This document shows positions 1 through 6,208 of a stretch of DNA of 9,496 bases, in pieces. Below the pieces are notes generated by a model. It saw nothing but the letters and a program-made list of their open reading frames with translations, was not told the DNA's origin and ran no database searches. Position 1 is the first letter of the stretch. Each line of letters begins with the position of its first letter. Position numbers and translations under genes: made by a program. The DNA is from Acidimicrobiia bacterium (GTDB taxonomy: Bacteria > Actinomycetota > Acidimicrobiia > Spongiisociales > ZC4RG35): NCBI GenBank assembly GCA_009377735.1, contig WHTL01000147.1, forward strand, positions 1-9,496. The letters are read 5' to 3'.

Positions 1-372
1 CCCCGAAAACGAAGAGGAAGTCGGGCTCCTCATCGTCGATCACATTGAGGTTCTGGAAGATGGCGTCGGCCGATCCCACAAACCATCTCTTGCCCCGACG
101 CATCTGGGCCGGGACCGAAGTCACGTAGTTGCCGAGCAGGGGGACATCCGCCAGGTGCGGGAGATGTGGATGTTGAGGCTATGGCTCTTGTACTGCGTGA
201 GGACCACGATGCGGCGACTGCCACCGTTCACCAGGTTGGACAGGGCGAAGTCGATGAGACGGTAGTGCCCGCCAAAGGTGACGGCGGGTTTGGCGCGATC
301 TCTCGTCAATGGCATCAGCCTCTTGCCCTCGCCACCGGCCAGCACCATGGAGAGCACGTGTGGTTGGCTCAT
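1..372 (-). CDS. glgC: Glucose-1-phosphate adenylyltransferase, N-terminal part, frame-broken and cut by the left edge
   Basis: The enzyme makes ADP-glucose from glucose-1-phosphate and ATP, the committed step of bacterial glycogen synthesis, in the cytoplasm. The ATG at 370-372 follows a strong ribosome binding site (GGAAGGAG on the minus strand, about 9 bases upstream). The N-terminus has the nucleotidyltransferase signature: LAGGEGKRL, then PLTRDRAKPAV, then FGGHYRLIDFALSN, then VLTQYKSHSL. After residue ~77 (WRMS) this frame runs into a stop at 121-123. A neighbouring frame from about 140 down to 1 continues the family sequence exactly: LLGNYVTSVPAQMRRGKRWF, then VGSADAIFQNLNVIDDEEPD. One extra G in the five-G run at 139-143 would restore a single reading frame. 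About 120 of the usual ~400 residues are in the window. It lies 37 bases downstream of glgB, in the same direction, so the two are probably cotranscribed. Family assignment is very secure; whether the gene is truly broken is not. Confidence 0.93.
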
Positions 373-409
373 CGCTCCCGACTCCTTCCGTTGTCTGAAA
401 TGACGGTCA

Positions 410-2278
410 TTAGGTGTCCCGGGTCTCGGATCGAATCATGAGTGTCGCCAACGCGGGGACGTCGACGACAAGCGAGTGTGGCTGGTCGTGCGATGGCATC
501 TCGGGATGGACGATGGGGTCACCGCGGCCCCAGCCGGTTCCGCCGTAATCGGTGGAGTCGGAGTCGAGTTGCATCGTCCACTTGCCGGTGTGGGGAACGC
601 CCAGAATCAGCCCCTCCCAGGGTGTGGCGGCGAAATTGCACACGACGAGTACGGGTTGTTCCCCAGGTGCCCTCCGCAGGAAGCTGTAGACACTCCTCCG
701 ATTGTCGTTGGCGTCGACCCAGACGAACCCGGTCCCTTCGTGGTCGCCACGATGCATGGCGGGATTGTCCCGATACCACCGGTTGAGATCCGTCACCCAA
801 CGACGCACACCGGCATGGTCGGGGTCGTCGAGGAGGCCCCAGTCCAATTCCGCCTCGTGATTCCACTCCCGCTCTTGGGCAATCTCAGAACCCATCATGA
901 TGAGCTTCTTGCCAGGCAGACCCCATTGATACCCAAACAGGGTGCGCAACCCGGCGAACTGCCGCCAGCGATCACCTGGCTGTTTGGCCCGCAGGGATCG
1001 CTTGCCGTGGACCATCTCGTCGTGGGATAGGGAAAGGACATAGTTTTCTGACGTGGCGTAGATCTGGCGGAACGTCAGCTTGTGATGGTTGTCGCCTCGG
1101 AAGAAGGGGTCGATGTGGAGGTAATCCAGGGTGTCGTTCATCCATCCCATGTCCCATTTGTATCCGAACCCGAGACCCCCTTGGTCCACAGGTCGGGTGA
1201 CCAGCGGCCATGATGTCGACTCCTCGGCGTACGTCTGGATGCCGGGAAACCTCCCATAGAGCGTGGTGTTGAGCCGCTTCAGGAATTCGATGGCGCCCAG
1301 ATTCTCCCGCCCACCCCTGGCGTTGGGGATCCACTCTCCATCCTTGCGTGAGTAGTCGAGGTAGAGCATCGATGCCACCGCGTCGACCCTGAGCCCGTCG
1401 ATATGGAAGGCATCCAGCCACCAATGGGCCGATGAGAGGAGGAAACTCGACACCTCTCCCCTGTCGTAGTTGAAGATGAAGGACTTCCAATCGGGGTGGA
1501 ACCCCTGGCGGGGATCGGCATGCTCGTAGAGATGGGTCCCGTCGAAGAAACCCAGCCCGTGCTCGTCGGTGGGAAAATGTGACGGCACCCAATCCATGAT
1601 GACTGCTATTCCCGCCCCGTGGAGACGGTCGATCAGGTACATGAGGTCCTCGGGCGGCCCATATCGAGCCGTCGGTGCGAAATATCCGGTGGTCTGGTAG
1701 CCCCACGACCCGTAGTAGGGATGTTCGGTGAGGGGGAGGAACTCGACATGGGTGAAACCCGTCTCGGTCACATACTCCACGAGAGGATCGGCGATACCCC
1801 GATAATCGACCCATTGATCGCGCCGCCAAGACCCGAGATGGACCTCATAAATGGAAATCGGGGCGTCGTGGACGCTGCGCTCCGCCCGAGTTTTCATCCA
1901 TTCCCCATCGGACCAGTCATGATGGGCAACCCAAACCTTGGAGGCGGTGGCCGGCGGGGTCTCGTTATGCACGGCATAGGGGTCCGCCTTCTCAACCGCG
2001 TATCCGTGGGAGCGGATCAGATACTTGTAGGCATCCCCGTGGGACGCTTCGTGCACGGTGCCATTCCAGATCCCATTCTCACCCCTGGTCATTGGGGCGG
2101 CGGCATCATTCCATCCGTTGAAGTCACCAATTACGGATACCCATTCGGCGTTCGGTGCCCACACAGCGAAATCGGCGCCACCGTCCACCAATGGATGACA
2201 GCCCAAGAACTCGTAAGCACGCTCATGGTTGCCCTCAGCGAAAAGCCAGAGATCCTGGTCGGTCAGGTCACGCTGCAT
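410..2278 (-). CDS. glgB: 1,4-alpha-glucan (glycogen) branching enzyme, GH13
   Basis: GlgB cuts alpha-1,4-glucan chains and rejoins the piece by an alpha-1,6 bond, creating glycogen branches. Numbering here is from a possible upstream GTG at 2324-2326; subtract 16 for the ATG at 2276-2278. An N-terminal CBM48-like beta domain (about 40-125, with DFAVWAPNAEWVSVIGDFNG) precedes a GH13 barrel (about 155-520). All four catalytic regions are present: DWVPSHF (245-251), the nucleophile D315 in GLRVDAV, the acid/base E368 in YAEES, and H435-D436 in LSHDEMVHGKRS. An all-beta C-terminal domain ends at 638. I prefer the ATG because family members begin near the LWLFAEGNHERAYEFLG segment. Neither start has a convincing ribosome binding site; the GTG begins 15 bases after the stop of the upstream LapA-like gene, so coupled initiation is possible. 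At 622-638 residues it lacks the extra N-terminal domain of longer actinobacterial GlgB proteins. The frame is intact. Confidence 0.96.
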   Translation of the reverse strand: MQRDLTDQDLWLFAEGNHERAYEFLGCHPLVDGGADFAVWAPNAEWVSVIGDFNGWNDAAAPMTRGENGIWNGTVHEASHGDAYKYLIRSHGYAVEKADPYAVHNETPPATASKVWVAHHDWSDGEWMKTRAERSVHDAPISIYEVHLGSWRRDQWVDYRGIADPLVEYVTETGFTHVEFLPLTEHPYYGSWGYQTTGYFAPTARYGPPEDLMYLIDRLHGAGIAVIMDWVPSHFPTDEHGLGFFDGTHLYEHADPRQGFHPDWKSFIFNYDRGEVSSFLLSSAHWWLDAFHIDGLRVDAVASMLYLDYSRKDGEWIPNARGGRENLGAIEFLKRLNTTLYGRFPGIQTYAEESTSWPLVTRPVDQGGLGFGYKWDMGWMNDTLDYLHIDPFFRGDNHHKLTFRQIYATSENYVLSLSHDEMVHGKRSLRAKQPGDRWRQFAGLRTLFGYQWGLPGKKLIMMGSEIAQEREWNHEAELDWGLLDDPDHAGVRRWVTDLNRWYRDNPAMHRGDHEGTGFVWVDANDNRRSVYSFLRRAPGEQPVLVVCNFAATPWEGLILGVPHTGKWTMQLDSDSTDYGGTGWGRGDPIVHPEMPSHDQPHSLVVDVPALATLMIRSETRDT

Positions 2279-2341
2279 CCCTGCCGAGCGTAGCGAGGAA
2301 GCACGGGCTGAGTTGGGCGGCAACACCCTATGCCCGATGAC

Positions 2342-2578
2342 CTACCGGCGCGAGCGACGCCGGGTCACCCACCATGCCACGACCGCCCCGATTGCGGCGA
2401 ACACGATGAGCATCACCCAGAGCGGCCAGGCGAAGCCGAGCCACAGGAAGTCAAACTGGGCGGATTCGGTATTTTGGATCACGAAGAGGACGGCAAGCAG
2501 TGTGATGACGACGGGAGGCGCGTAGCGTCTGACTTGATCCATCGCCGAAGGGGACTCACTCGATGATTGATTCGACAT
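2342..2578 (-). CDS. Small two-helix membrane protein, LapA-domain (DUF1049) type
   Basis: This 78-residue protein has a short polar N-terminus (1-20), a first membrane helix at about 21-36 (PPVVITLLAVLFVIQN), a short loop with the typical QNTESAQFDFLWLGF pattern, and a second helix at about 50-70, ending in a basic RRRSRR tail. That layout is the LapA / DUF1049 domain, a small inner-membrane family; in proteobacteria LapA helps control lipopolysaccharide, but in Actinomycetota its role is unknown. The ATG at 2576-2578 has a clear GGGAGG ribosome binding site about 8 bases upstream. It is the first gene of the lapA-like, glgB, glgC series, with only 15 bases from its stop to the earliest possible glgB start. 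No functional link to glycogen is shown by the sequence; the link is positional. Confidence 0.85.
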   Translation of the reverse strand: MSNQSSSESPSAMDQVRRYAPPVVITLLAVLFVIQNTESAQFDFLWLGFAWPLWVMLIVFAAIGAVVAWWVTRRRSRR

Positions 2579-2662
2579 GATCTGCCTCCCGTGGTGGTTT
2601 ACCTGCCTGTGAGGAGACTACCCGATGGCCGATAGCCTCGGGTGGCCGCCATCATTACGGGA
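2579..2662. promoter_or_regulatory. Divergent promoter region between the glycogen operon and the lipoprotein gene
   Basis: The 63-84 bases between two genes pointing away from each other must hold both promoters. Candidate -10 elements of the actinobacterial TANNNT type are TAGTCT on the minus strand (complement of 2615-2620), about 36 bases before the LapA-like ATG, and TAGCCT on the plus strand (2633-2638), just ahead of the lipoprotein starts. I could not pick convincing -35 boxes. These are pattern matches only; no operator or terminator is evident. Confidence 0.35.
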
Positions 2663-3385
2663 ATGCGAAAACCCTCCCCCCTCCCTCTACTTCTGTTGGT
2701 CGCCGTAGTCGCCCTGGTCGGATGCTCCGGAGACGGCGACCCCACCGAAACCACAGCAGCCACTACCGAGAGCTCTACCACGAGCATGTCGGATTCGACC
2801 AGTGCACCAACCACAGTGCCGACCGAGACGGCACCGTCCACGATCGCCCCCACCACGGCTCCCCCGACCACGGGTGGACCCAACCTCACCACCGGACCAC
2901 CGGGCGGGCTCCCGCCGGGTGTGGACACCGAGGGAGTCCCCGACGAGCTGTTGGCGCTGGTGGGGTCGGAGCAACCACCGCTGGACCTCAACCTCGGGGA
3001 GAATCCCACCGAGGCGGAGGTCTTGGACTTCCTCACGAGATGGCAGGAGTGGTGGCGTTGGGCGTTGGCGAATCGGGACCGTGTCGACATTACGGCCGGT
3101 GTCGACGAGTCAAGCCCCCTCCATCAGCGTTTCATGGCGGGCGAGGGGCTCGTCGAGCTCCAGCCCGGATTCGACTTCTCCGAGGCCACTGTCATACCGA
3201 CAGCGGACGTGATCTCGGTGTCGGGCACGGTGAGTCCGGAGACGGCGGGCTTTACTCTCGAGGAAGGTACGGATGCCTTTAGCCAGACCTTCGTGGCTGA
3301 CGAGCCAGTCAGGGTCACCATCGAGATCATCCCCGTCGGTGATGGGGAATGGATGGTGACCATCTTCGAGCTGGGCCAGCTGTGA
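2663..3385 (+). CDS. Putative lipoprotein with Thr/Pro-rich linker
   Basis: I do not recognise a named family. From the ATG at 2663 the protein has 240 residues: a basic start (MRKPS), a hydrophobic stretch, and a lipobox LVGC with the lipidated Cys at residue 21, so it should be exported and anchored to the membrane. Residues about 25-90 are a Thr/Ser/Pro-rich spacer of the kind that spans the cell wall. The C-terminal part (about 108-240) starts with a Trp-rich helix (RWQEWWRWALANRD) followed by predicted beta strands. This could be an NTF2-like fold, but that is a guess. An in-frame GTG at 2642 would add seven residues before the signal peptide; ATG gives the more typical signal sequence. 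Neither has a good ribosome binding site. The stop overlaps the next gene's start (GTGA, 3382-3385), indicating an operon. Confidence 0.75.
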   Translation: MRKPSPLPLLLLVAVVALVGCSGDGDPTETTAATTESSTTSMSDSTSAPTTVPTETAPSTIAPTTAPPTTGGPNLTTGPPGGLPPGVDTEGVPDELLALVGSEQPPLDLNLGENPTEAEVLDFLTRWQEWWRWALANRDRVDITAGVDESSPLHQRFMAGEGLVELQPGFDFSEATVIPTADVISVSGTVSPETAGFTLEEGTDAFSQTFVADEPVRVTIEIIPVGDGEWMVTIFELGQL

Positions 3386-3876
3386 GTCCTGAGATCCATC
3401 CCACCGCATTCGTCGCCGACACGGCACGGATCACCGGATCCGTGGAAATCTCGGAACTGGCGGTCATCATGTACGGGGTGGTGATCCGTGCCGAAGCCGA
3501 TCGGGTCTCGGTCGGTGCCCGGACCAATGTGCAGGACGTATCGGTTCTCCACTGCGACGCTGGGATCCCCTGTGCTGTGGGAGACGACACCACCATCGGT
3601 CATGCCGCCGTTGTCCACGGTGCCACCGTTGGCGACCACTGCCTGGTTGGGATCGGCGCCCGGGCTCTCAACGGGTCGGTATTGGGTGAAGGTGCCTGGC
3701 TGGCCGCCGGATCCGTCCTCACCGAAGGGAAGACGATCCCCGACTGGACTTTGGCAATGGGCACACCGGCCAAACCCGTCCGTGACCTCACCGACGACGA
3801 GGTTGCCCGTCAGAGGTCGGGTATCGAGGAGTATCTCCGTATCGCAGACATCCACCGTCACGGCGAAGAGATATAG
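3382..3876 (+). CDS. Gamma-carbonic anhydrase family protein (left-handed beta-helix)
   Basis: The 164-residue protein is built of hexapeptide repeats (such as ARITGS, VEISEL, VSVGAR, AVGDDT, ATVGDH, SVLGEG) that form a left-handed beta-helix, with a C-terminal helix holding DDEVARQ and EEYLRIAD. The three metal-binding histidines of the gamma-class carbonic anhydrase / YrdA-PaaY group are visible: H57 in VLHCD, H74 in TIGHAA and H79 in VVHGA. The segment MGTPAKPVRDLTDDE matches the end of that family. The chosen start is the GTG at 3382, giving MSPEIHPTAF; it overlaps the upstream lipoprotein stop as GTGA. An in-frame ATG at 3349 lies inside the lipoprotein and would add an unrelated 11 residues. 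Many family members have no shown carbonic anhydrase activity, so the reaction is uncertain, though the metal site is complete. Confidence 0.93.
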   Translation: MSPEIHPTAFVADTARITGSVEISELAVIMYGVVIRAEADRVSVGARTNVQDVSVLHCDAGIPCAVGDDTTIGHAAVVHGATVGDHCLVGIGARALNGSVLGEGAWLAAGSVLTEGKTIPDWTLAMGTPAKPVRDLTDDEVARQRSGIEEYLRIADIHRHGEEI

Positions 3877-3895
3877 GACTGGCCAGGCCCCACCC

Positions 3896-3901
3896 TAGAG
3901 T
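3896..3901 (+). promoter_or_regulatory. Candidate -10 element for a leaderless mRNA of the SLH-amidase gene
   Basis: TAGAGT fits the actinobacterial TANNNT -10 consensus. Seven bases separate it from the ATG at 3909, which places the likely transcription start on or next to the A of the start codon. No Shine-Dalgarno sequence precedes this ATG, as expected for a leaderless transcript. A -35 is not obvious; TAGGAC at 3874-3879 is a weak candidate with a 16-base spacer. Pattern-based inference only. Confidence 0.5.
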
Positions 3902-3908
3902 TCTTCCG

Positions 3909-5060
3909 ATGCGCACACGCAGGCACAAGGCACTAATCGGTTTGTTGGTGATGGGTTTAGTGGCGACCGCTCTCCCCGTCCTCGCCTTCGACGATGTGCC
4001 ACCCAGTCACATCTTCGCCGACGACATCAGAGCCGTGGAGGCGGCTGGGATCACCCTGGGGTGCAACCCACCCGAGAACACCCGTTACTGCCCGGATCGG
4101 GCGGTGACTCGTGCCCAGATGGCGACCTTCCTCGTTCGAGGTTTCGACCTACCCCCAGCCGAGAACCACTTCACCGACGACGACGGCAACGTCCATGAAG
4201 ACGACATCGCCGCGCTGGCCAAGGCAGGTGTGACCTTTGGGTGCAACCCACCCGACAACACCCGCTATTGCCCCAACTGGTCCGTGACCAGGGGACAGAT
4301 GGCGACCTTCCTCGTCCGCGGTCTCGACCTACCCCCGGCCGAGAACCACTTCACCGACGATGACGGTAGCGTTCACGAGGATGACATCGCCGCCCTGGCC
4401 AAGGCCGAGATCACCCTTGGGTGCAACCCACCTGCCAATACCCGCTACTGCCCCGATCAGCCGGTGCGGCGGGGTCAGATGGCTGCTTTCTTGCGGAGAG
4501 CCCTCGAATTGCCGGTACCCCCTGCGCCGGAGGGCACGGTGATCGACCTGGTGGAGCGTCAACAGTGGGGTGCCGCACCACCCGAGGGGTCATTCACCGA
4601 TCACACGATCACCCATCTCACCCTTCATCACGCCGCCAGCCCACCTTCACCCACCGGTCCGGAGGCATTCCGGGGGTGGCAGTCGTATCACCAATCGCTG
4701 GGCTGGGGTGACATCGCCTATCACTTCATCGTCGGCAAGGACGGCCGGGTTTATGAGGGCCGCGATTGGACCAAGGTGGGCGACACCGCTACCGAATACG
4801 ACCCGACGGCCCATTTTCTGGTGGTGGTGGAAGGCAATTTCGACAATGAGGAACCGACCCAGGTCCAGCTCGAGGCAATCGCCAAGATTCTTGCATACGG
4901 TGCCCAGGAGAGTGGTGTCGACCCCCACGAGATTCTCGGTCACCGCGACCACGCCTCCACCAGTTGCCCCGGCGATGCCCTCTACCTTTATGTCCACGAC
5001 GGGTCCCTGGCGACGATGGTCGCCGACTACCTGAATGAGGGACCGATCACCCTGGAGTAG
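3909..5060 (+). CDS. Secreted N-acetylmuramoyl-L-alanine amidase with three N-terminal SLH-like repeats
   Basis: This 383-residue exported protein has a signal peptide (1-26: basic MRTRRHK, hydrophobic core, cleavage likely after VLA). Three SLH-like repeats follow (about 28-82, 87-141, 147-201), each with DDI-x-A-(I/L)-A-like helix residues, a G(I/V)TxGCNPPxNTRYCP turn and an RxQMAxFLxRxxxLP helix. Residues about 210-375 form a PGRP/Amidase_2 domain, a zinc enzyme cutting the bond between muramic acid and L-Ala in peptidoglycan. Visible zinc ligands are H240 (TLHHAAS), H345 (LGHRDH) and C353 (TSCPGD), with the 8-residue H-to-C spacing of this family; Y271 in AYHF is the catalytic-site Tyr. 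The catalytic set is complete, so it should be active. The repeats probably hold it on the cell surface. Roles could include wall remodelling, recycling or attack on neighbours; the sequence does not decide. It follows the carbonic anhydrase gene by 32 bases but seems to have its own promoter. Confidence 0.93.
   Translation: MRTRRHKALIGLLVMGLVATALPVLAFDDVPPSHIFADDIRAVEAAGITLGCNPPENTRYCPDRAVTRAQMATFLVRGFDLPPAENHFTDDDGNVHEDDIAALAKAGVTFGCNPPDNTRYCPNWSVTRGQMATFLVRGLDLPPAENHFTDDDGSVHEDDIAALAKAEITLGCNPPANTRYCPDQPVRRGQMAAFLRRALELPVPPAPEGTVIDLVERQQWGAAPPEGSFTDHTITHLTLHHAASPPSPTGPEAFRGWQSYHQSLGWGDIAYHFIVGKDGRVYEGRDWTKVGDTATEYDPTAHFLVVVEGNFDNEEPTQVQLEAIAKILAYGAQESGVDPHEILGHRDHASTSCPGDALYLYVHDGSLATMVADYLNEGPITLE
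3990..4511 (+). repeat. Three tandem SLH-like repeats (about 180 bases each) in the amidase gene
   Basis: Repeat units begin near 3990, 4167 and 4347. The second and third are very similar even in DNA: GAGAACCACTTCACCGACGA occurs in both, and CAGATGGCGACCTTCCTCGT is shared by the first and second units. That points to fairly recent tandem duplication. Each encodes a CX8C pair (GC...YC) not found in classical SLH domains. Such repeats are prone to copy-number change by recombination. Confidence 0.85.
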
Positions 5061-5069
5061 GTCGGTCGT

Positions 5070-5092
5070 ACCCCTCCGTCAGTTGGGGGGGT
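5070..5092 (+). terminator. Terminator-like hairpin after the amidase gene
   Basis: ACCCCTCC (5070-5077) pairs with GGGGGGGT (5085-5092) over 8 base pairs, with one G-T pair and a 7-base loop, starting 10 bases after the amidase stop. No T-tract follows, which is common for actinobacterial terminators. The stem covers the in-frame GTG at 5091, which argues against that codon being the start of the next gene. Confidence 0.45.
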
Positions 5093-5157
5093 GGGGCTCG
5101 GTACGCTCCATGGCCCTCAATGGCATGGTGTATTCACCGATCCAGAAGGAGGCACGA

Positions 5158-5238
5158 ATGCCGACACCTACGCCGGGCGAGAGATCTACGACGACGTGTA
5201 CCGTCAGCGGCTGGACAACATGGAAGGATCTGAGATGA
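5158..5238 (+). CDS. Possible 26-residue leader ORF overlapping the membrane protein start
   Basis: The ATG at 5158 follows a perfect ribosome binding site AAGGAGG (5147-5153). The frame encodes MPTPTPGERSTTTCTVSGWT plus six more residues and stops at 5236-5238, overlapping the next gene's ATG as ATGA. That is the geometry of translational coupling. Against it, third-position G/C is lower in this frame than in the overlapping frame of the membrane protein, which looks more protein-like here. The alternative is that the AAGGAGG and ATG belong to the membrane protein and one G is missing after 5160. No function is proposed. Confidence 0.25.
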   Translation: MPTPTPGERSTTTCTVSGWTTWKDLR

Positions 5239-5609
5239 GCCGCCTCGAGTTCGCCCGCCTATTCGCAGCGGTAGCCGCGCTGTCGCTGTTTCTGGCGTCA
5301 CTGATCCACTTCGGGTACCTCGTCGAGGGGTATGACGACCGCGGAGCAGCGGTGCCCGAGGCGGTGATTGGAGCCGTCATGGTGGTGGGCCTGGCCCTGA
5401 GCTGGGTATCTCCACCGTGGGGTCACCGCGCCCTGATCGGGGGACTGGTATTCGGTCTGGCGGGTTCGATTCTCGGACTGGTCCTGGTTTTCATCGGGGT
5501 AGGTCCACAGACCACTCCCGACATCGTCTATCACGTGCTCTTGGTGACCGCCCTGGTCGTTGGTCTCTTCGTGGCGGCCACATCCGGAACCGGGCCTTCA
5601 AGCGATTGA
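5235..5609 (+). CDS. Four-helix integral membrane protein of unknown function
   Basis: I do not recognise the family. From the ATG at 5235 the protein has 124 residues and four hydrophobic segments at about 7-27, 40-58, 66-88 and 96-116, with short loops and a polar Ser/Gly tail. The first loop carries charged residues (EGYDDRG). The ATG has a ribosome binding site, GGAAGGA (5222-5228), at 6 bases. The same frame stays open upstream to a GTG at 5091, and the part just before the ATG (AGREIYDDVYRQRLDNMEGS) has coding-like G/C-rich third positions, so the true protein may have a cytoplasmic N-terminal extension starting near 5158 (see findings). It lies alone between two hairpins; its neighbours suggest no role. 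Confidence 0.72.
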   Translation: MSRLEFARLFAAVAALSLFLASLIHFGYLVEGYDDRGAAVPEAVIGAVMVVGLALSWVSPPWGHRALIGGLVFGLAGSILGLVLVFIGVGPQTTPDIVYHVLLVTALVVGLFVAATSGTGPSSD

Positions 5610-5616
5610 GTCCCAA

Positions 5617-5665
5617 ACATCTCCTCAAGATGTATCACCCGCCCCGTGTGGTCCCGCGGCCACGG
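5617..5665 (+). terminator. Two adjacent hairpins after the membrane protein gene
   Basis: ACATCT (5617-5622) and AGATGT (5628-5633) pair perfectly around a 5-base loop, 7 bases after the stop. A second, G/C-rich hairpin follows: GTGGTC (5648-5653) with GGCCAC (5658-5663) around CCGC, including one G-T pair. Neither has a T-tract. Position right behind a stop codon suggests transcription termination, but only weakly. Confidence 0.35.
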
Positions 5666-5916
5666 CAGCAACGTCGACCCACCGCCGACCGACGGTCGAT
5701 CGCAAAGGAAGTCAGGAGATGGTGGTGCGGGGCTCCTCAACGCGCGATCGTCAATTCTTCGTCCGGGCAGATACTTGATTGAGCGATTACGGGAGGGGCG
5801 TCGTTCAGAAGACCAGCATTAGGCGCCGCCTGTCGGCCGCCATTGAGCTAATTTCTTCACAAGGTGCGCCGGAGGTCAGGCTGGGGAGTACTGATGGATC
5901 CAGAGCACCTAGAGCC

Positions 5917-6027
5917 TTACAGGAATGCCAAAGCACCTCCCGCCATCAGGATGATACCGACGACATCCATGTCGAGCCCGGACACCTCGACATCGAGAGC
6001 AAAGTAGAGCACCGACTCTGCCATCAT
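5917..6027 (-). CDS. Small membrane peptide resembling DUF6458-type proteins, possibly truncated
   Basis: On the minus strand a GGGAGG ribosome binding site stands 5 bases before tandem ATG codons (6022-6027). The 36-residue product runs MMAESVLYFALDVEVSGLDM, then DVVGIILMAGGALAFL, then TAA at 5917-5919. The pattern FAL-x-V-x-VSGLD-x-DVVG-x-ILM-x-G resembles, from memory, the core of the small actinobacterial DUF6458 family (a helix, a conserved VSGLDLDVVG loop, a second helix). Family members are longer, with a full helix before the loop and more sequence after it. This copy could therefore be a decayed or frame-broken fragment, or a true short version. The family match is recalled, not searched. 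It points towards the membrane protein at 5235-5609 but lies about 300 bases from it. Confidence 0.45.
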   Translation of the reverse strand: MMAESVLYFALDVEVSGLDMDVVGIILMAGGALAFL

Positions 6028-6208
6028 CCCGACCTCCCGTCTCGTCGTGGACAACCCTACAACTCACCGGCGACAGATTCTCTGCGAACCTCAGGTTCCT
6101 GTGTTCTTAGTGGCACACAAACCCGCCGTCCGTTGACATGGGGACCACCCCTAGCCGTGAAGGAACTACCTTGTCCATCACGACCTTACGAGTAGCCAAG
6201 GAGAGAAA

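Larger units (their letters stand above)
5610..6208. other. 600-base stretch with no plus-strand gene
   Basis: This gap holds two hairpins at its left end (5617-5665), a small minus-strand ORF (5917-6027) and the upstream region of the oxidoreductase gene. A 138-codon open frame at 5779-6195 has no protein-like composition, no ribosome binding site and no recognisable motif, so I do not call it. I found no tRNA shape, mobile element or attachment-site-like direct repeat. TTGACA at 6133-6138 is a perfect -35 match, but no good -10 lies 16-18 bases downstream. Confidence 0.5.

Noticed and set aside
972..1829. 285-codon open frame on the minus strand inside glgB
   Set aside because: It overlaps the catalytic core of glgB in another frame, and its Arg/Pro/Ser-rich product has no family features.
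2611..2708. Good ribosome binding site GAGGAG and ATG (2625) opening a 27-codon ORF into the lipoprotein start
   Set aside because: The peptide is not protein-like and its frame differs from the lipoprotein; joining the frames would need an indel for which there is no supporting family sequence. A leader role cannot be excluded.
2722..3282. 186-codon open frame on the plus strand overlapping the lipoprotein
   Set aside because: His/Arg/Gly-rich product typical of a wrong frame; the lipoprotein frame has a signal peptide and lipobox.
5091..5234. GTG at 5091 as start of the membrane protein
   Set aside because: It lies in the stem of a terminator-like hairpin directly after the amidase gene, and the residues it adds before about 5158 do not look conserved or structured.
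6133..6138. TTGACA as a -35 box for the oxidoreductase
   Set aside because: No acceptable -10 lies 16-18 bases downstream; the nearest TANNNT match (TACCTT, 6167-6172) is 28 bases away.
5779..6195. 138-codon open frame on the plus strand in the large gap
   Set aside because: No ribosome binding site, low-complexity polar composition, no recognisable motif, and mixed third-position use unlike the neighbouring genes.
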